Assembly (NCBI RefSeq): GCF_900104025.1
Contig: NZ_FNIQ01000001.1
Location: 248,001 to 312,000, forward strand
DNA length: 64,000 nucleotides
Direction: 5' to 3'
Source: Geodermatophilus sp. DSM 45219
GTDB taxonomy: Bacteria > Actinomycetota > Actinomycetes > Mycobacteriales > Geodermatophilaceae
Shown: piece by piece, positions 40,705-49,601 of the stretch
How the letters are laid out: every line of letters begins with the position of its first letter
Position numbering within the stretch: the first letter of the stretch is position 1
Made by a program: the position numbers and the translations under genes
Notes under the pieces: model-generated
What the model saw: only the letters and a program-made list of their open reading frames with translations
Told to the model about the DNA's origin: nothing
Database searches by the model: none

Positions 40705-41958
40705 TCAGGCGAACGGCGGGCGGGTGTCGGCCCGGGTGCTGAGCCGGCCGGCGGTGCGCCAGGTGCGGGCGACGAGGTCGCGGTCCTCGTCGGTGACCAG
40801 GTTGCCCATCACCCGCAGCGCCACGGTCATCAGCGCACGCGAGCGCATGCCGACCGGCCCCGCCGCGGGCAGGAAACGGGGCACGGTGAGCAGCCCGGCC
40901 AGTCGGCGGGCGATGGAGAAGGCCTCCCCGTACCGGCGGGCCAGGGTGGCCGGCCAGGCGGCGGTCCAGTCGTCCTCGCCGAACAGCCGGACGACGTCGC
41001 GGCCGGTCTCCAGGCCGTAGTCGATCCCCTCACCGTTGAGCGGGTTGACGCACCCCGCCGCGTCCCCGACCAGCGCCCAGTTGCGCCCGGCCACGCCGGA
41101 CACCGCCCCGCCCATCGGCAGCAGCGCCGAGGCGGGCGCCTCCACCGGACCCTCGAGCTGCCAGTCGTCCCGGCGGGCGTCGGCGTAGACCTCGATCAGC
41201 GCCTTGAGCTGCACCCCGGCGGGACGGCGGGCGGTCGCCAGCGTGCCGACCCCGATGTTGACCTGCCCCGACTCCGCCCCCAGCGGGAACACCCAGCCGT
41301 AGCCGGACAGCAGCTCGCCCTCGGTGCCCCGCAGCTCCAGGTGCGAGGAGATCCACTCGTCGTCGGCCCGCCCGGAGCGCACGTAGCCGCGGGCGGCGAC
41401 GCCGTACGCGGTGTCGCGGTGCCACTCGCGGCCGAGGACCCGGCCCAGCGGCGAACGGACGCCGTCGGCGACGACCAGCCGCCGGCAGCCGACGGTGACC
41501 GTCTCCTCGGCCGCGGTCTCGAAGACCACGCCGGTCACCCGGTCCCCGTCGCGCACCACGTCCACGGCCCGCGCACCCTCCAGGGGGACGGCGCCGTCGT
41601 CCAGCGCCACCTGGCGGATCCGGGTGTCGAGCTCGGTGCGCGGGACCGCGCTGCCGTGGTCGGGGAACGCCCCGCCGGGCCAGGGCAGCTCCCAGGTGTG
41701 CCCGAAGCCGGCCGCGCGCAGGCCCCGGTTGCGGGCCCGTGAACGCGCCCAGTCGCCCAGGCCCAGGCGGTCGAGCTCGGCGATCGCCCGCGGGGTCAGC
41801 CCGTCGCCGCAGGCCTTGTCGCGGGGGAAGACCGCGGCGTCGGCCAGGACGACGTCGTGCCCGGCCCGCGCTGACCAGGCCGCGGCCGCCGCGCCGGCCG
41901 GGCCGGCGCCGACCACGAGGACGTCGGTGTCGGCGGGGACGGCGGCACTGGCTGGCAC
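40705..41958 (-). CDS. Geranylgeranyl reductase family FAD oxidoreductase (MenJ-like)
   Basis: 417 residues. FAD-binding GxGxxG at the start (DVLVVGAGPAGAAAAAWSAR), the family motif FPRDKACGDGLTPRAIAELD, a second FAD motif NWALVGDAAGCVNPLNGEGI and DYGLETGRDV. Family members reduce isoprenoid double bonds; the mycobacterial MenJ saturates one bond in the menaquinone side chain. The C-terminal 80 residues hold amphipathic segments for membrane contact. Which isoprenoid is reduced is not certain; menaquinone is the best guess in this type of organism. Confidence 0.88.
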   Translation of the reverse strand: MPASAAVPADTDVLVVGAGPAGAAAAAWSARAGHDVVLADAAVFPRDKACGDGLTPRAIAELDRLGLGDWARSRARNRGLRAAGFGHTWELPWPGGAFPDHGSAVPRTELDTRIRQVALDDGAVPLEGARAVDVVRDGDRVTGVVFETAAEETVTVGCRRLVVADGVRSPLGRVLGREWHRDTAYGVAARGYVRSGRADDEWISSHLELRGTEGELLSGYGWVFPLGAESGQVNIGVGTLATARRPAGVQLKALIEVYADARRDDWQLEGPVEAPASALLPMGGAVSGVAGRNWALVGDAAGCVNPLNGEGIDYGLETGRDVVRLFGEDDWTAAWPATLARRYGEAFSIARRLAGLLTVPRFLPAAGPVGMRSRALMTVALRVMGNLVTDEDRDLVARTWRTAGRLSTRADTRPPFA

Positions 41959-41984
41959 GCCGCCCAGTGTCCCCCGACGGTGGT

Positions 41985-42608
41985 TCAGCCGACTTCCGGG
42001 CCGCGGGCGCGGACCTCCTCGACCGACGCCATCGCCGCACGGAGCTCACCGAGCCAGTCGTCGGCGTGCTGGGCGACCAGCCGCACCGCCCAGGCCAGCG
42101 CCTCGGACCGCGACCGGGCGACGCCGGCGTCCACGAGCGTGTCGAGGACCAGCCGCTCCGGCTGCCGCAGCCGCGTCATGACCGGGACCGAGAGGTTGGT
42201 GAACACCTCCCGCACGTCGCCGCAGGCCGCTCCCCACGCGACCGAGCGGCCGTACCGGGCCTGTGCGGCGTCGGCCACGGCCATGCGCTGCTCGCGGGTC
42301 TCCTCGCGGAAGCGGGCGATGCGGCCGGCACGTGCGGCCGCGGCGTCACCCTCCCCCGCCTCGGGCTCGGCCAGGGTGCCGACGACGGTGATCTCGTCGC
42401 GGTCGACGGTCAGCTCGACCGGGCCGGTGAACCAGTCGTCCGGCAGCCGGCCGGCGAACCAGCCGGCGACCTCGGCGCGCTCGACCGGCGGTGCTGCGTC
42501 GGCACCGCGGCCGCGGCCGCCGGGGCCACGACCACGGAAGCCGGGGCCGCGGAAGCCCCCGCGCATGCCGCCGAAGGGGGTGTCGGAGAAACGGTGGTGT
42601 CCGTGCAC
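41985..42608 (-). CDS. Conserved hypothetical protein with Gly/Arg-rich N-terminus
   Basis: 207 residues, not recognised. Residues 1-40 are His/Gly/Arg/Phe-rich (GGMRGGFRGPGFRGRGPGGR), like RNA-binding RGG tails. The centre is AGWFAGRLPDDWFTGPVELT, VDRDEITVVGTL. The last 70 residues (NLSVPVMTRLRQPERLVLDT, AGVARSRSEALAWAVRLVAQ) resemble a ribbon-helix-helix unit with an extra helix. The GTG start has GGGAGG at good distance. The AT-rich repeats just upstream may be its control site. Confidence 0.65.
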   Translation of the reverse strand: MHGHHRFSDTPFGGMRGGFRGPGFRGRGPGGRGRGADAAPPVERAEVAGWFAGRLPDDWFTGPVELTVDRDEITVVGTLAEPEAGEGDAAAARAGRIARFREETREQRMAVADAAQARYGRSVAWGAACGDVREVFTNLSVPVMTRLRQPERLVLDTLVDAGVARSRSEALAWAVRLVAQHADDWLGELRAAMASVEEVRARGPEVG

Positions 42609-42638
42609 AGCGGCCTCCCATGGCCTCCCGTGAGGTGA

Positions 42639-42657
42639 TTACACACTTACACGGTAA
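42639..42657 (-). promoter_or_regulatory. AT-rich palindromic operator/promoter region
   Basis: TTACACACTTACACGGTAA: two TTACAC units eight bases apart, the second forming the palindrome TTAC-ACG-GTAA. It is a rare AT-rich island in this DNA and lies 30-50 bases upstream of the hypothetical gene with a possible DNA-binding domain. Autoregulation is plausible. Confidence 0.5.
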
Positions 42658-42672
42658 GCCGCCGAGGCCCGG

Positions 42673-43230
42673 TCAGGAAGGGACCGGCGTTCCGCCGGGA
42701 GCGGAAGGCGCCCGGGACGGCACGGGGTCGGACCCCTCCCCCTCGTCGGGCTCCCGCTCCTTGCGGCGCAGCAGCCAGGAGGTGGCGCCGAGCAGGAGGA
42801 CGAGCACCCCCAGGACGCCGATCTCGGTGATCCGGTCGCTGAACACCGCGCCCTCGCCGACGACGCCGGCGGCCTCCACCGACAGCACGACGATCTCCTT
42901 GATCGAGGCGATGACACCGATGATCAGGAACGGCTCGGCGACGAGCTCGCGCTTCTCCACCGTCGTGCGGACGGCGAACAGCAGCTCGACCACGATGAAC
43001 ACCAGGAGCAGGACGTCGAGCAGGTCGAGCATCGGCTGCTCGGAGAGGTCGGAGGTCAGCGTCCACGCCGTCCGCCCGGCCAGCACGAGCAGCGCCAGTG
43101 CGCCCACCACGAGCAGCAGCGCGATGCCGCCGTAGACGACGTTCTCCGCGAACTCGAGGGCGCGCGTGCCGGCTCGGCCGAACCCGGGCGGGGGGACGTC
43201 GCGCTCGGGGTCGTGCCGTCGCTGGGCCAT
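42673..43230 (-). CDS. PsiE family phosphate-starvation-inducible membrane protein
   Basis: 185 residues with four hydrophobic segments: GGIALLLVVGALALLVLAGR, DLLDVLLLVFIVVELLFAVR, EPFLIIGVIASIKEIVVLSV, EIGVLGVLVLLLGATSWLLR. The arrangement and the LDVLLLVFIVVEL core are those of PsiE. In E. coli psiE responds to phosphate and cAMP; its function is unknown. The C-terminal tail is acidic and Pro-rich. ATG 43230 is chosen because the codons upstream do not look coding. Confidence 0.8.
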   Translation of the reverse strand: MAQRRHDPERDVPPPGFGRAGTRALEFAENVVYGGIALLLVVGALALLVLAGRTAWTLTSDLSEQPMLDLLDVLLLVFIVVELLFAVRTTVEKRELVAEPFLIIGVIASIKEIVVLSVEAAGVVGEGAVFSDRITEIGVLGVLVLLLGATSWLLRRKEREPDEGEGSDPVPSRAPSAPGGTPVPS

Positions 43231-43463
43231 CCCGGGATCCTCACCCCTTGCAGTGCCCGCAGCGACCGGGGGCGACGACGGGGTCACCCGGAGGGGTCGC
43301 TTAGCACGAGGTGACGGGTATGGGCGGGAGGCGCGCCGATGCAGCTGGCAACTCCTGCCGGGGAGTCCCGTGACAGTTCGTCGAGTCGACATGTCGACAG
43401 CCGTGGTGCCGATGCGCGTGTCGGGCGGATCCTGCCGTCGGCACCGACCCCAGGAGGCCCGCC

Positions 43464-44027
43464 ATGAACCGCATCCGGTTCCTCGTCCTCGCCGTCTCCG
43501 TCCTCTCCGCGCTGGGGGTGGTCGCGCCCGCTCAGGCGGGTGCCAGTCCGTACTGCGGGATCACGTGGGGCTCGCAGCCGAAGAGCGCGTCGGCCGCGGA
43601 CCGGGAGGTCCTCTACGACGTCCGGGCCGGACGGCACGGCTGCTTCGACCGGCTGGTGGTCGACGTGGGCGGCCAGGACACCACCTTCGGCTCGTACTCG
43701 GTGCGCTACGTGCCGGTCGTGCGGCAGGACGGCTCCGGCGACGCGGTGCCCGTCCGCGGGGCGGCCGACCTGGAGATCGTGGTCCGCGCCCCGGCGTACG
43801 ACGAGCAGGGCCGGCCCACGTACCTGCCGGCGGACCGGCGGGAGGCCGTGGACGTCGCCGGGTTCCGCACCTTCCGGCAGGTCGCCTACGCCGGGTCGTT
43901 CGAGGGCTCGACGACGCTGGCCCTGGGCGTGCGCGCCCGGCTGCCGTTCCGGGTGTTCAGCGTGACCGGGACGCCGAACTCCGACGACACGCCCCGCCTG
44001 GTCATCGACGTGGCCCACCGCTGGTAG
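43464..44027 (+). CDS. Secreted AMIN-like domain protein
   Basis: 187 residues. A clear Sec signal peptide (MNRIRFLVLAVSVLSALGVV, then APAQA-GA cleavage near 26). The mature part has CGITWGSQPKSA, HGCFDRLVVDVGG, GFRTFRQVAYAGSFEGSTTL, ALGVRARLPFRVFSV and RLVIDVAH, the pattern of the actinobacterial AMIN-like domain, a beta-sandwich related to peptidoglycan-binding AMIN domains. Two cysteines may form a disulphide. It has an AGGAGG ribosome binding site. Confidence 0.82.
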   Translation: MNRIRFLVLAVSVLSALGVVAPAQAGASPYCGITWGSQPKSASAADREVLYDVRAGRHGCFDRLVVDVGGQDTTFGSYSVRYVPVVRQDGSGDAVPVRGAADLEIVVRAPAYDEQGRPTYLPADRREAVDVAGFRTFRQVAYAGSFEGSTTLALGVRARLPFRVFSVTGTPNSDDTPRLVIDVAHRW

Positions 44028-44048
44028 CCATCAGCGGCGACCGGCCGG

Positions 44049-44375
44049 TCAGCCCCCTGCGGCGCCCGGCCGGTCGTCGTGCGGGCGCGGCCCCTCGATC
44101 GCCCGGGGCGCGCGCCGCAGCGTGTCGAGCACCTGCTGCCCCGGCTCGGGGCGCGGGTCGACGAGCTCGGCCGGGCTGTCGGGGACGACGACCCGCGGCC
44201 CGTCGTCCGCCGCGTCGAAGCTCTTCGGCACCCGCTTGAGGTGGGTGGTCATCGACTTCACCAGCAGCAGGATCGCGATGAAGAGCAGCACGGTCAGCAG
44301 CGCGCCGATGGGGCCGGCCTTGCCGACGTCCTCCGGCAGCTGCTGGTCGGCGGCCAGGAGCACCAGACCGGTCAT
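44049..44375 (-). CDS. Small single-pass membrane protein downstream of mca
   Basis: 108 residues: a short outside segment, one membrane helix at about 22-42 ([20 protein letters not shown]), then a conserved basic stretch [14 protein letters not shown] and a polar Pro-rich tail. The ATG overlaps the mca stop (ATGA). A gene of the same size and layout (Rv1083) follows mca in M. tuberculosis, so it is a conserved pair. Function unknown; it may localise or regulate Mca. Confidence 0.75.
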   Translation of the reverse strand: MTGLVLLAADQQLPEDVGKAGPIGALLTVLLFIAILLLVKSMTTHLKRVPKSFDAADDGPRVVVPDSPAELVDPRPEPGQQVLDTLRRAPRAIEGPRPHDDRPGAAGG

Positions 44376-45259
44376 CGCACACCCACCTCACTGCGCACGC
44401 CGGCGAACAGGTCGTCCTCGGGCGCCGGCGAGTCGACGACCGAGCGGGCCAGCTCGTAGTCCTCGGTCGGCCACACCCGCTGCTGGACCTCCAGCGGGCA
44501 GGCGAACCAGCGGCCGTTCGGGTCGATCTGCGTGGCGTGCGCGATCAGCGCGGCGTCCCGGACGGCGAAGTACTCCGCGCACGGCACCTTCGTGGTGACC
44601 CGGTGGGACAGGTCCCGATCGGGGTCCCAGTTCTCCAGCCACTCCGCGTAGGGCGACTCCGCCCCCGAGGCCAGGATCGCCTCGTGCAGCGCCCGCGTCC
44701 GGGGCAGCGTGAAACCCATGTGGTAGTAGAGCTTGAGCGGCTGCCACGGCTCGCCGAGCTCCGGGTAGCGGTCCGGGTCACCGGCGGCGTCGAAGGCGTG
44801 CACCGAGACCTCGTGGGTCTTGATGTGGTCCGGGTGCGGGTAGCCGCCGCGCTCGTCGTAGGTCGTGACGACGTGCGGCCTGAACCGGCGGATCAGCTCG
44901 ACCAGCGGAGCGGCCGCCTCCTCGGTCGGCACCAGCGCGAAGCAGCCGTCGGGCAGCGGCGGCAGCGGGTCACCCTCGGGCAGACCGGAGTCCACGAAGC
45001 CGAGGAACTCCTGCTCGACGCCGAGGACCTCCCGCGCCCGGGCCATCTCGTCCCGCCGGATCTCCGGCAGGCGCTCCCAGACGTCGGGCCGGTCCAGCGC
45101 CGGGTTGAGCACGGACCCGCGCTCACCGCCGGTGCAGGTCGCCACCATGACGCGGGCGCCCTCGGCGACGTACTTGGCCATGGTCGCGGCGCCCTTGCTC
45201 GACTCGTCGTCGGGATGGGCGTGCACGGCGAGCAGGCGCAACTGGTCTGCGTCGGTCAC
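44372..45259 (-). CDS. mca: Mycothiol S-conjugate amidase
   Basis: 295 residues. The zinc-binding AHPDDES motif (14-20), [14 protein letters not shown], and the third ligand region [20 protein letters not shown] identify the MshB/Mca family; the length and [19 protein letters not shown] fit Mca. It cleaves toxin-mycothiol conjugates to mercapturates and GlcN-inositol in the cytoplasm. This implies that the host makes mycothiol, as actinobacteria do. GTG 45259 is the start; divergent from greA. Confidence 0.93.
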   Translation of the reverse strand: MTDADQLRLLAVHAHPDDESSKGAATMAKYVAEGARVMVATCTGGERGSVLNPALDRPDVWERLPEIRRDEMARAREVLGVEQEFLGFVDSGLPEGDPLPPLPDGCFALVPTEEAAAPLVELIRRFRPHVVTTYDERGGYPHPDHIKTHEVSVHAFDAAGDPDRYPELGEPWQPLKLYYHMGFTLPRTRALHEAILASGAESPYAEWLENWDPDRDLSHRVTTKVPCAEYFAVRDAALIAHATQIDPNGRWFACPLEVQQRVWPTEDYELARSVVDSPAPEDDLFAGVRSEVGVR

Positions 45260-45304
45260 CCGCCCATCATCCACCGGCAGCACCGGGTGCCGCCGCCGCC
45301 GGGG

Positions 45305-45377
45305 CCACGATCGGGCGATCGTGGCGCTCGTCACTCCCCGGTACGCTGGCGTTCCGGATCCCGGAGGCCGGGGAGTG
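45305..45377. promoter_or_regulatory. Inverted repeats in the mca-greA divergent region
   Basis: The 217-bp gap holds a perfect palindrome, CCACGATCG-GG-CGATCGTGG (45305-45324), and a second inverted repeat CACTCCCCGG/CCGGGGAGTG (45332-45341 and 45368-45377) enclosing a TACGCT box. The first looks like a repressor operator serving both genes; the second could be a promoter-leader hairpin. Confidence 0.5.
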
Positions 45378-45476
45378 GGTGCAGCCCCGACCCCCGCCGA
45401 CGGTGTTACGTTGGCCGTTCTGAACGCGGCCGTTCCCCGGACGGGGAGCGGCCACCGACATTTCAGGAGCACTGTC

Positions 45477-45980
45477 GTGTCCACCCCGACTGACGAGCAG
45501 CACCAGGGCGTCTGGCTGACCCAGGAGGCCCACGACCGGCTGAAGGCCGAGCTCGACCAGCTGGTGGCGGGCCGCCCGGCCATGGCCGCGGAGATCAACG
45601 CCCGCCGCGAGGAGGGCGACCTCCGTGAGAACGGCGGCTACCACGCCGCCAAGGACGAGCAGGGCAAGCAGGAGGCCCGCATCCGCCAGCTGGAGGACCT
45701 GCTGCGGAAGGCCAAGGTCGGCAACGCGCCGACGACGGCGACCCACGCCGCCACCGGCACCGTCATCACCATCCGCTTCCAGGGCGACGACGAGACCGAG
45801 AAGTTCCTCCTCGGCTCCCGCGAGATCGTCGGGACCACGGGGCTGCAGGTCTACTCCCCGGAATCCGCGCTCGGCTCGGCCATCATGGGCGCCGCGCCCG
45901 GTGCGACGGTGACCTACCAGGCGCCCAACGGCCGCGACATCACCGTCGACGTCGTCGCCGTCGAGCCGTTCGTCCCCTGA
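45477..45980 (+). CDS. greA: Transcription elongation factor GreA
   Basis: 167 residues. It rescues backtracked RNA polymerase. The N-terminal coiled coil has the conserved acidic tip ([20 protein letters not shown]) and [16 protein letters not shown]; the C-terminal FKBP-like domain is [60 protein letters not shown] 45477 has CAGGAGC upstream. It is divergent from mca, as in M. tuberculosis. Confidence 0.97.
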   Translation: MSTPTDEQHQGVWLTQEAHDRLKAELDQLVAGRPAMAAEINARREEGDLRENGGYHAAKDEQGKQEARIRQLEDLLRKAKVGNAPTTATHAATGTVITIRFQGDDETEKFLLGSREIVGTTGLQVYSPESALGSAIMGAAPGATVTYQAPNGRDITVDVVAVEPFVP

Positions 45981-45984
45981 GCCC

Positions 45985-46061
45985 GTGACCGAGCCTGCGA
46001 GGTCACGCAGGAACGCGGCACCCCGGGGCACCGGGTCGACGAGCGCCAGCGAGGCGGACCG
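45985..46061 (+). repeat. Intercistronic repeat family A, copy 4 (greA to RNHCP gene)
   Basis: Same element as in the flagellar locus: GTGACCGAG..GAGGTCAC at the left, GCACCCCGGGGCAC in the centre, CGACGAGCGCCAGCGAGG at the right, followed by the GTGACC start context of the next gene. It shows that the element is genome-dispersed, not flagellum-specific. Confidence 0.8.
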
Positions 46062-46391
46062 GTGACCCGCCCCGCGCGCTCCCGGCGGGCGGAGAACACC
46101 GGGTTCGCCTGCGTCCACTGCGGGTCGTCGGTGCCGGCCAACACCGACGGGCACTACCGCAACCACTGCCCGGTGTGCCTGTGGTCCCTGCACGTCGACG
46201 ACCTGCCGGGCGACCGGGCCAGCGAGTGCCGGTCGCCGATGGAGCCGGTCGGCCTGGTGGAGAAGTCGGGCAAGGGCTGGCAGGTGGTCCACCGCTGCAC
46301 CGCGTGCGGCCACCGCCAGCCCAACCGGCTGGTCCGCGAGGGCGACGCGCCCGACGACCTGGACGTCGTCCTCTCGCTGCCCTGGTCGTAG
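46062..46391 (+). CDS. RNHCP domain zinc-ribbon protein
   Basis: 109 residues with four Cys pairs: FACVHCGSSVP, HYRNHCPVCLWSLHVD (the RNHCP signature), SECRSPMEPVGL, VHRCTACGHRQPNRL. Probably binds one or two zinc ions and nucleic acid. Function unknown; it is widespread in actinobacteria. The GTG start and its weak GAGGCGGA ribosome binding site both lie at the end of the repeat element. Confidence 0.85.
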   Translation: MTRPARSRRAENTGFACVHCGSSVPANTDGHYRNHCPVCLWSLHVDDLPGDRASECRSPMEPVGLVEKSGKGWQVVHRCTACGHRQPNRLVREGDAPDDLDVVLSLPWS

Positions 46392-46416
46392 GGACCCGAC
46401 CTCGCCGCCATTGCCG

Positions 46417-46469
46417 GCGTTCCGCGTGCACTGCCGGGGCTGCAGCACCCGCGATGCGCGGGAACGCCC
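46417..46469. terminator. Hairpin between RNHCP gene and M3 peptidase gene
   Basis: GGCGTTCC-GCG (46417-46427) pairs with CGCGGGAACGCC (46458-46469) with one bulged base, in the 99-bp gap between convergent genes. A likely two-way terminator. Confidence 0.6.
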
Positions 46470-46490
46470 GCGATGGAGCTGCTGGAGCGC

Positions 46491-48572
46491 TCAGCCAGCC
46501 GGCAACAACCCGCGGCGGCGGAGCAGCGGCGTCGGGTCGGCGTCCCGGCCGCGGACGGCGCGGAAGGCCGCCAGCGGGTCCACCGACCCGCCGACGGCGA
46601 GCAGCCGGGACCGGAAGACGTCGCCGTTCTCCCGGCGCAGGCCGCCGTTCTCCTTGAACCACTCCACGGTGTCGGCGTCGAGGACCTCCGACCAGATGTA
46701 GGAGTAGTAGCCGGCCGCGTAGCCCCCGGCGAAGACGTGCTGGAAGTACGTCGTCCGGTAGCGCGGCGGCACCAGGTCGTAGGCGACGCCGGCGGCCTCG
46801 AGCGCGGATCGCTCGAACTCCTGCGGGTCGCCGACCTCGGTCTCCGGCGTGATCCGGTGCCAGGCCTGGTCGAGCAGCGTCGCCGCCAGGTACTCCAGTG
46901 TCGCGAAGCCCTCGCCCCACAGCTGCGCGGCCTCGATCGCCTCGACCACGGACGCCGGCAGCGGCTCACCGGTCTCGACGTGCCGCGCGTAGCCGGCCAG
47001 GACCTCGGGCCACAGCGCCCACATCTCGTTGACCTGGCTCGGGAACTCGACGAAGTCCCGCGGCACGCTGGTGCCGGCGAACCGCGGGTAGGTCACCGCC
47101 GAGCTCAGGCCGTGCAGTGTGTGGCCGAACTCGTGGAACAGGGTGTTCACCTCGTCGAGGGTGAGCAGCGTCGGCTGTCCGTCGGCGCCCCGGGTGACGT
47201 TGAGGACGTTCACCACCACCGGCCTGGTGTCCAGCAGCCGCGACTGGGTGACGAACGAGCTCATCCAGGCCCCGCCGCGCTTGCCGTCCCGGGCGTAGAA
47301 GTCGCCGAGGTACAGCCCCACCGTGGCGCCGTCCGCGTCGGTGACCTCCCAGACGCGGACGTCGGGGTGGTAGCCGTCGAGCTCCGGCCGCGGCGTGAAG
47401 CGGTAGCCGTAGAGGCGCTCGGCCGCGGCGAAGACGCCGTCGACGAGCACCCGGTCCAGCTCGAACCACGGCCGCAGCGCCGCGGTGTCGACCGAGTACC
47501 GCTCGGCGCGGACCCGCTCGCTGTAGAAGGCCCAGTCCCACGGGGCCAGCTCGGTCACGCCGTCGCGGGCGGCGACGTCGGCCAGGGCCGCGGCCTCGGC
47601 CCGCGCGTTGGCCAGCGACGGCCCGACCATCCGGGCCAGCATCGCGTCGACCGCCTCGGTGCTGCCGGCGGTCTGGTCGGCGAGGACCAGGTCGGCGTGG
47701 GTGGCGAAGCCGAGCAGCCGGGCGCGCTCGGCACGGACCCGGGCGATCCGGACGGCGACCGGCCCGTTGTCGTGCTCGCCCCGCGACGCCCGGCCGACCG
47801 AGGCCTCGAACACCCGGCGGCGCAGCTCGCGGTCGCGCAGCTTGGTCAGCACCGGCTGCCCGGTCGGCAGCAGCAGCGGGATGAGGAAGCCGGTCGCGCC
47901 GCGGTCCTCGGCCGCGCGGGCCGCCGCGGCGACCTCCTCGGGGCCGAGCCCGTCCAGCGAGGCGGCGTCGTCGACCACGACGGCGGCGGCCTCGGTGGCC
48001 AGCAGGAGGTTCTGCCCGAACGCGGTCGACAGCTCCGACAGCTCCCGGTTCAGCTCGGTCAGCCGGGCCCGGCCGGCCGCGTCGAGCCGGGCGCCGGAGA
48101 GGACGAAGTCCAGGTGGTAGCGCTCGACCAGCCGGACCGCCTCGGCGTCGAGGGCCAGCCCCTCTCCATCGATGTCGTGCCGCGCGGTGTGGACGGCGTC
48201 GATCCGGGCGAACAGGCCCGGGTCGAGCCGCAGCGCGTCCGCGTGGGCCGACTCCAGCGGCGCCAGCTCCCGCTCGATCTCGCGCATCCGGTCGGTGGCG
48301 ACCGACGAGGAGAGGTTGTGGAACACCGCGCCGGCGCGGCGGTGGAGCCGGCCCGAGCGCTCCAGGGCGACCACGGTGTTCTCGAACGTCGGCGGCTCGG
48401 TCGAGGCGACGATCGCGGTGACCTCGGTGCGCTGCTCGGCCATCCCGGCCAGCAGTGCCTCACGGCAGTGCTCGAGGGTGGTGCCGGCGAACGGCGGGAG
48501 CTGCAGCGGCAGCGGCGACGGCTCGAGCAGCGGGTTGTCGGCGGACGGGGCGGAGGCGGGGACGGCGCTCAT
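46491..48572 (-). CDS. M3 family oligopeptidase (Dcp-like)
   Basis: 693 residues, the usual size of peptidyl-dipeptidase Dcp and oligopeptidase A. The zinc motif HEFGH is at 480-484 (EVNTLFHEFGHTLHGLSSAV), with the downstream Glu and the FAGGYAAGYYSYIWSEVLDA segment typical of M3A. It degrades short peptides in the cytoplasm. ATG 48572 is chosen because GGAGG lies nine bases before it. Dcp is the closer match by NPLLEPSPLPLQLPPF at the start. Confidence 0.93.
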   Translation of the reverse strand: MSAVPASAPSADNPLLEPSPLPLQLPPFAGTTLEHCREALLAGMAEQRTEVTAIVASTEPPTFENTVVALERSGRLHRRAGAVFHNLSSSVATDRMREIERELAPLESAHADALRLDPGLFARIDAVHTARHDIDGEGLALDAEAVRLVERYHLDFVLSGARLDAAGRARLTELNRELSELSTAFGQNLLLATEAAAVVVDDAASLDGLGPEEVAAAARAAEDRGATGFLIPLLLPTGQPVLTKLRDRELRRRVFEASVGRASRGEHDNGPVAVRIARVRAERARLLGFATHADLVLADQTAGSTEAVDAMLARMVGPSLANARAEAAALADVAARDGVTELAPWDWAFYSERVRAERYSVDTAALRPWFELDRVLVDGVFAAAERLYGYRFTPRPELDGYHPDVRVWEVTDADGATVGLYLGDFYARDGKRGGAWMSSFVTQSRLLDTRPVVVNVLNVTRGADGQPTLLTLDEVNTLFHEFGHTLHGLSSAVTYPRFAGTSVPRDFVEFPSQVNEMWALWPEVLAGYARHVETGEPLPASVVEAIEAAQLWGEGFATLEYLAATLLDQAWHRITPETEVGDPQEFERSALEAAGVAYDLVPPRYRTTYFQHVFAGGYAAGYYSYIWSEVLDADTVEWFKENGGLRRENGDVFRSRLLAVGGSVDPLAAFRAVRGRDADPTPLLRRRGLLPAG

Positions 48573-48616
48573 CGCCGCCATCCTCCGCCACCGCATCGCT
48601 CGGTGGTGGGCCGACC

Positions 48617-48666
48617 GGTGGACACGGGGCCCAGGACCGGGCCGGTCCTGAGCCCCCGTGTCCACC
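48617..48666 (-). terminator. Long hairpin upstream of the M3 peptidase gene
   Basis: 13-bp perfect arms GGTGGACACGGGG / CCCCGTGTCCACC with a further inner stem (AGGACCG/CGGTCCT). It may back up the nearer terminator at 48711, or control read-through into the peptidase gene. Confidence 0.6.
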
Positions 48667-48710
48667 GCCCGACCGCCGAGACGCGTTCTGGCCGGTGTCG
48701 GGCCCGGGGG

Positions 48711-48753
48711 GTCCCCGGCGGGTGCGACGGTGGGGTCAGCGCCCGCCGGGGAC
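48711..48753 (-). terminator. Terminator of the ABC exporter operon
   Basis: 12-bp inverted repeat GTCCCCGGCGGG / CCCGCCGGGGAC, 38 bases downstream of the permease stop on the minus strand. Confidence 0.7.
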
Positions 48754-48791
48754 GACGCCTGGCCCCGGTGCGGTCCGGCAGGACCGCGACG

Positions 48792-49601
48792 TCATCGCGT
48801 GGCGGTGCGCTGGTAGAGCCGGACCGACAGCGGCACGAAGACCGCCAGGATGACCACCGTCCAGATCACCGTGTACAGCACCGGGTTCTGCAGCGACCAG
48901 GCATCGGGCACCGGAGCGCCGGCCGGGAAGTTGCCGAACAGCTCCCGGGCCGCCTGGGCGACCGCCGACACCGGGTTCCACTCCGCGAAGGTGCGCAGCA
49001 CGGACGGGAAGGTCTCCAGCGGGACGAAGGTGCTCGCCACGAACGTCAACGGGAAGATGACGATGAAGCTGGCGTTCTGGACCACCTCCGGGGTGCGCAC
49101 CAGCAGCCCGACCACGGCCATCAGCCAGGAGATGGCGTAGGCGAACAGCAGCAGCACGAGGAAGCCGCCGACCGCCTCGCCGAACGACGAGTTGATCCGC
49201 CACCCGACGACCAGACCGGTCAGCGCCATCACCGCGATGGAGATGGCGTTGAGCCCCAGGTCGGCGACCGTGCGCCCCACCAGGACGGCGGAGCGGGCCA
49301 TCGGCAGCGAGCGGAACCGGTCGATCAGGCCCTTCTGCAGGTCGTCGGCCAGCGAGGCGCCGGTGATCGTGCTCCCGAAGACCACCGTCTGCGCGAAGAT
49401 CCCCGGCAGCAGGAACTCCGCGTAGGAGACCCCCGGCGGCAGGCCCCCGATCGCGCCGCCGAACACGTAGCGGAACATCACCACGAACATGATCGGCGAC
49501 AGCGTCGAGAAGACGATCAGGTCGGGCACCCGCTTGACCTTGATCAGGTTGCGCTTGGTGATGACGACGCTGTCGGACAGCGTCGCCGCGAGGCTGCTCA
49601 T
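48792..49601 (-). CDS. DrrB-type ABC-2 transporter permease
   Basis: 269 residues with six hydrophobic segments and the ABC-2 signature (FRYVFGGAIGGLPPGVSYAE, FLLPGIFAQTVVFGSTITGA, SLADDLQKGLIDRFRSLPMA). It overlaps the ATPase gene by four bases and forms with it a DrrAB-like exporter of a hydrophobic compound or drug. The substrate cannot be told. The C-terminal ERNPVSAV-like motif (EWNPVSAVAQAARELFGN) is also typical. Confidence 0.9.
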   Translation of the reverse strand: MSSLAATLSDSVVITKRNLIKVKRVPDLIVFSTLSPIMFVVMFRYVFGGAIGGLPPGVSYAEFLLPGIFAQTVVFGSTITGASLADDLQKGLIDRFRSLPMARSAVLVGRTVADLGLNAISIAVMALTGLVVGWRINSSFGEAVGGFLVLLLFAYAISWLMAVVGLLVRTPEVVQNASFIVIFPLTFVASTFVPLETFPSVLRTFAEWNPVSAVAQAARELFGNFPAGAPVPDAWSLQNPVLYTVIWTVVILAVFVPLSVRLYQRTATR

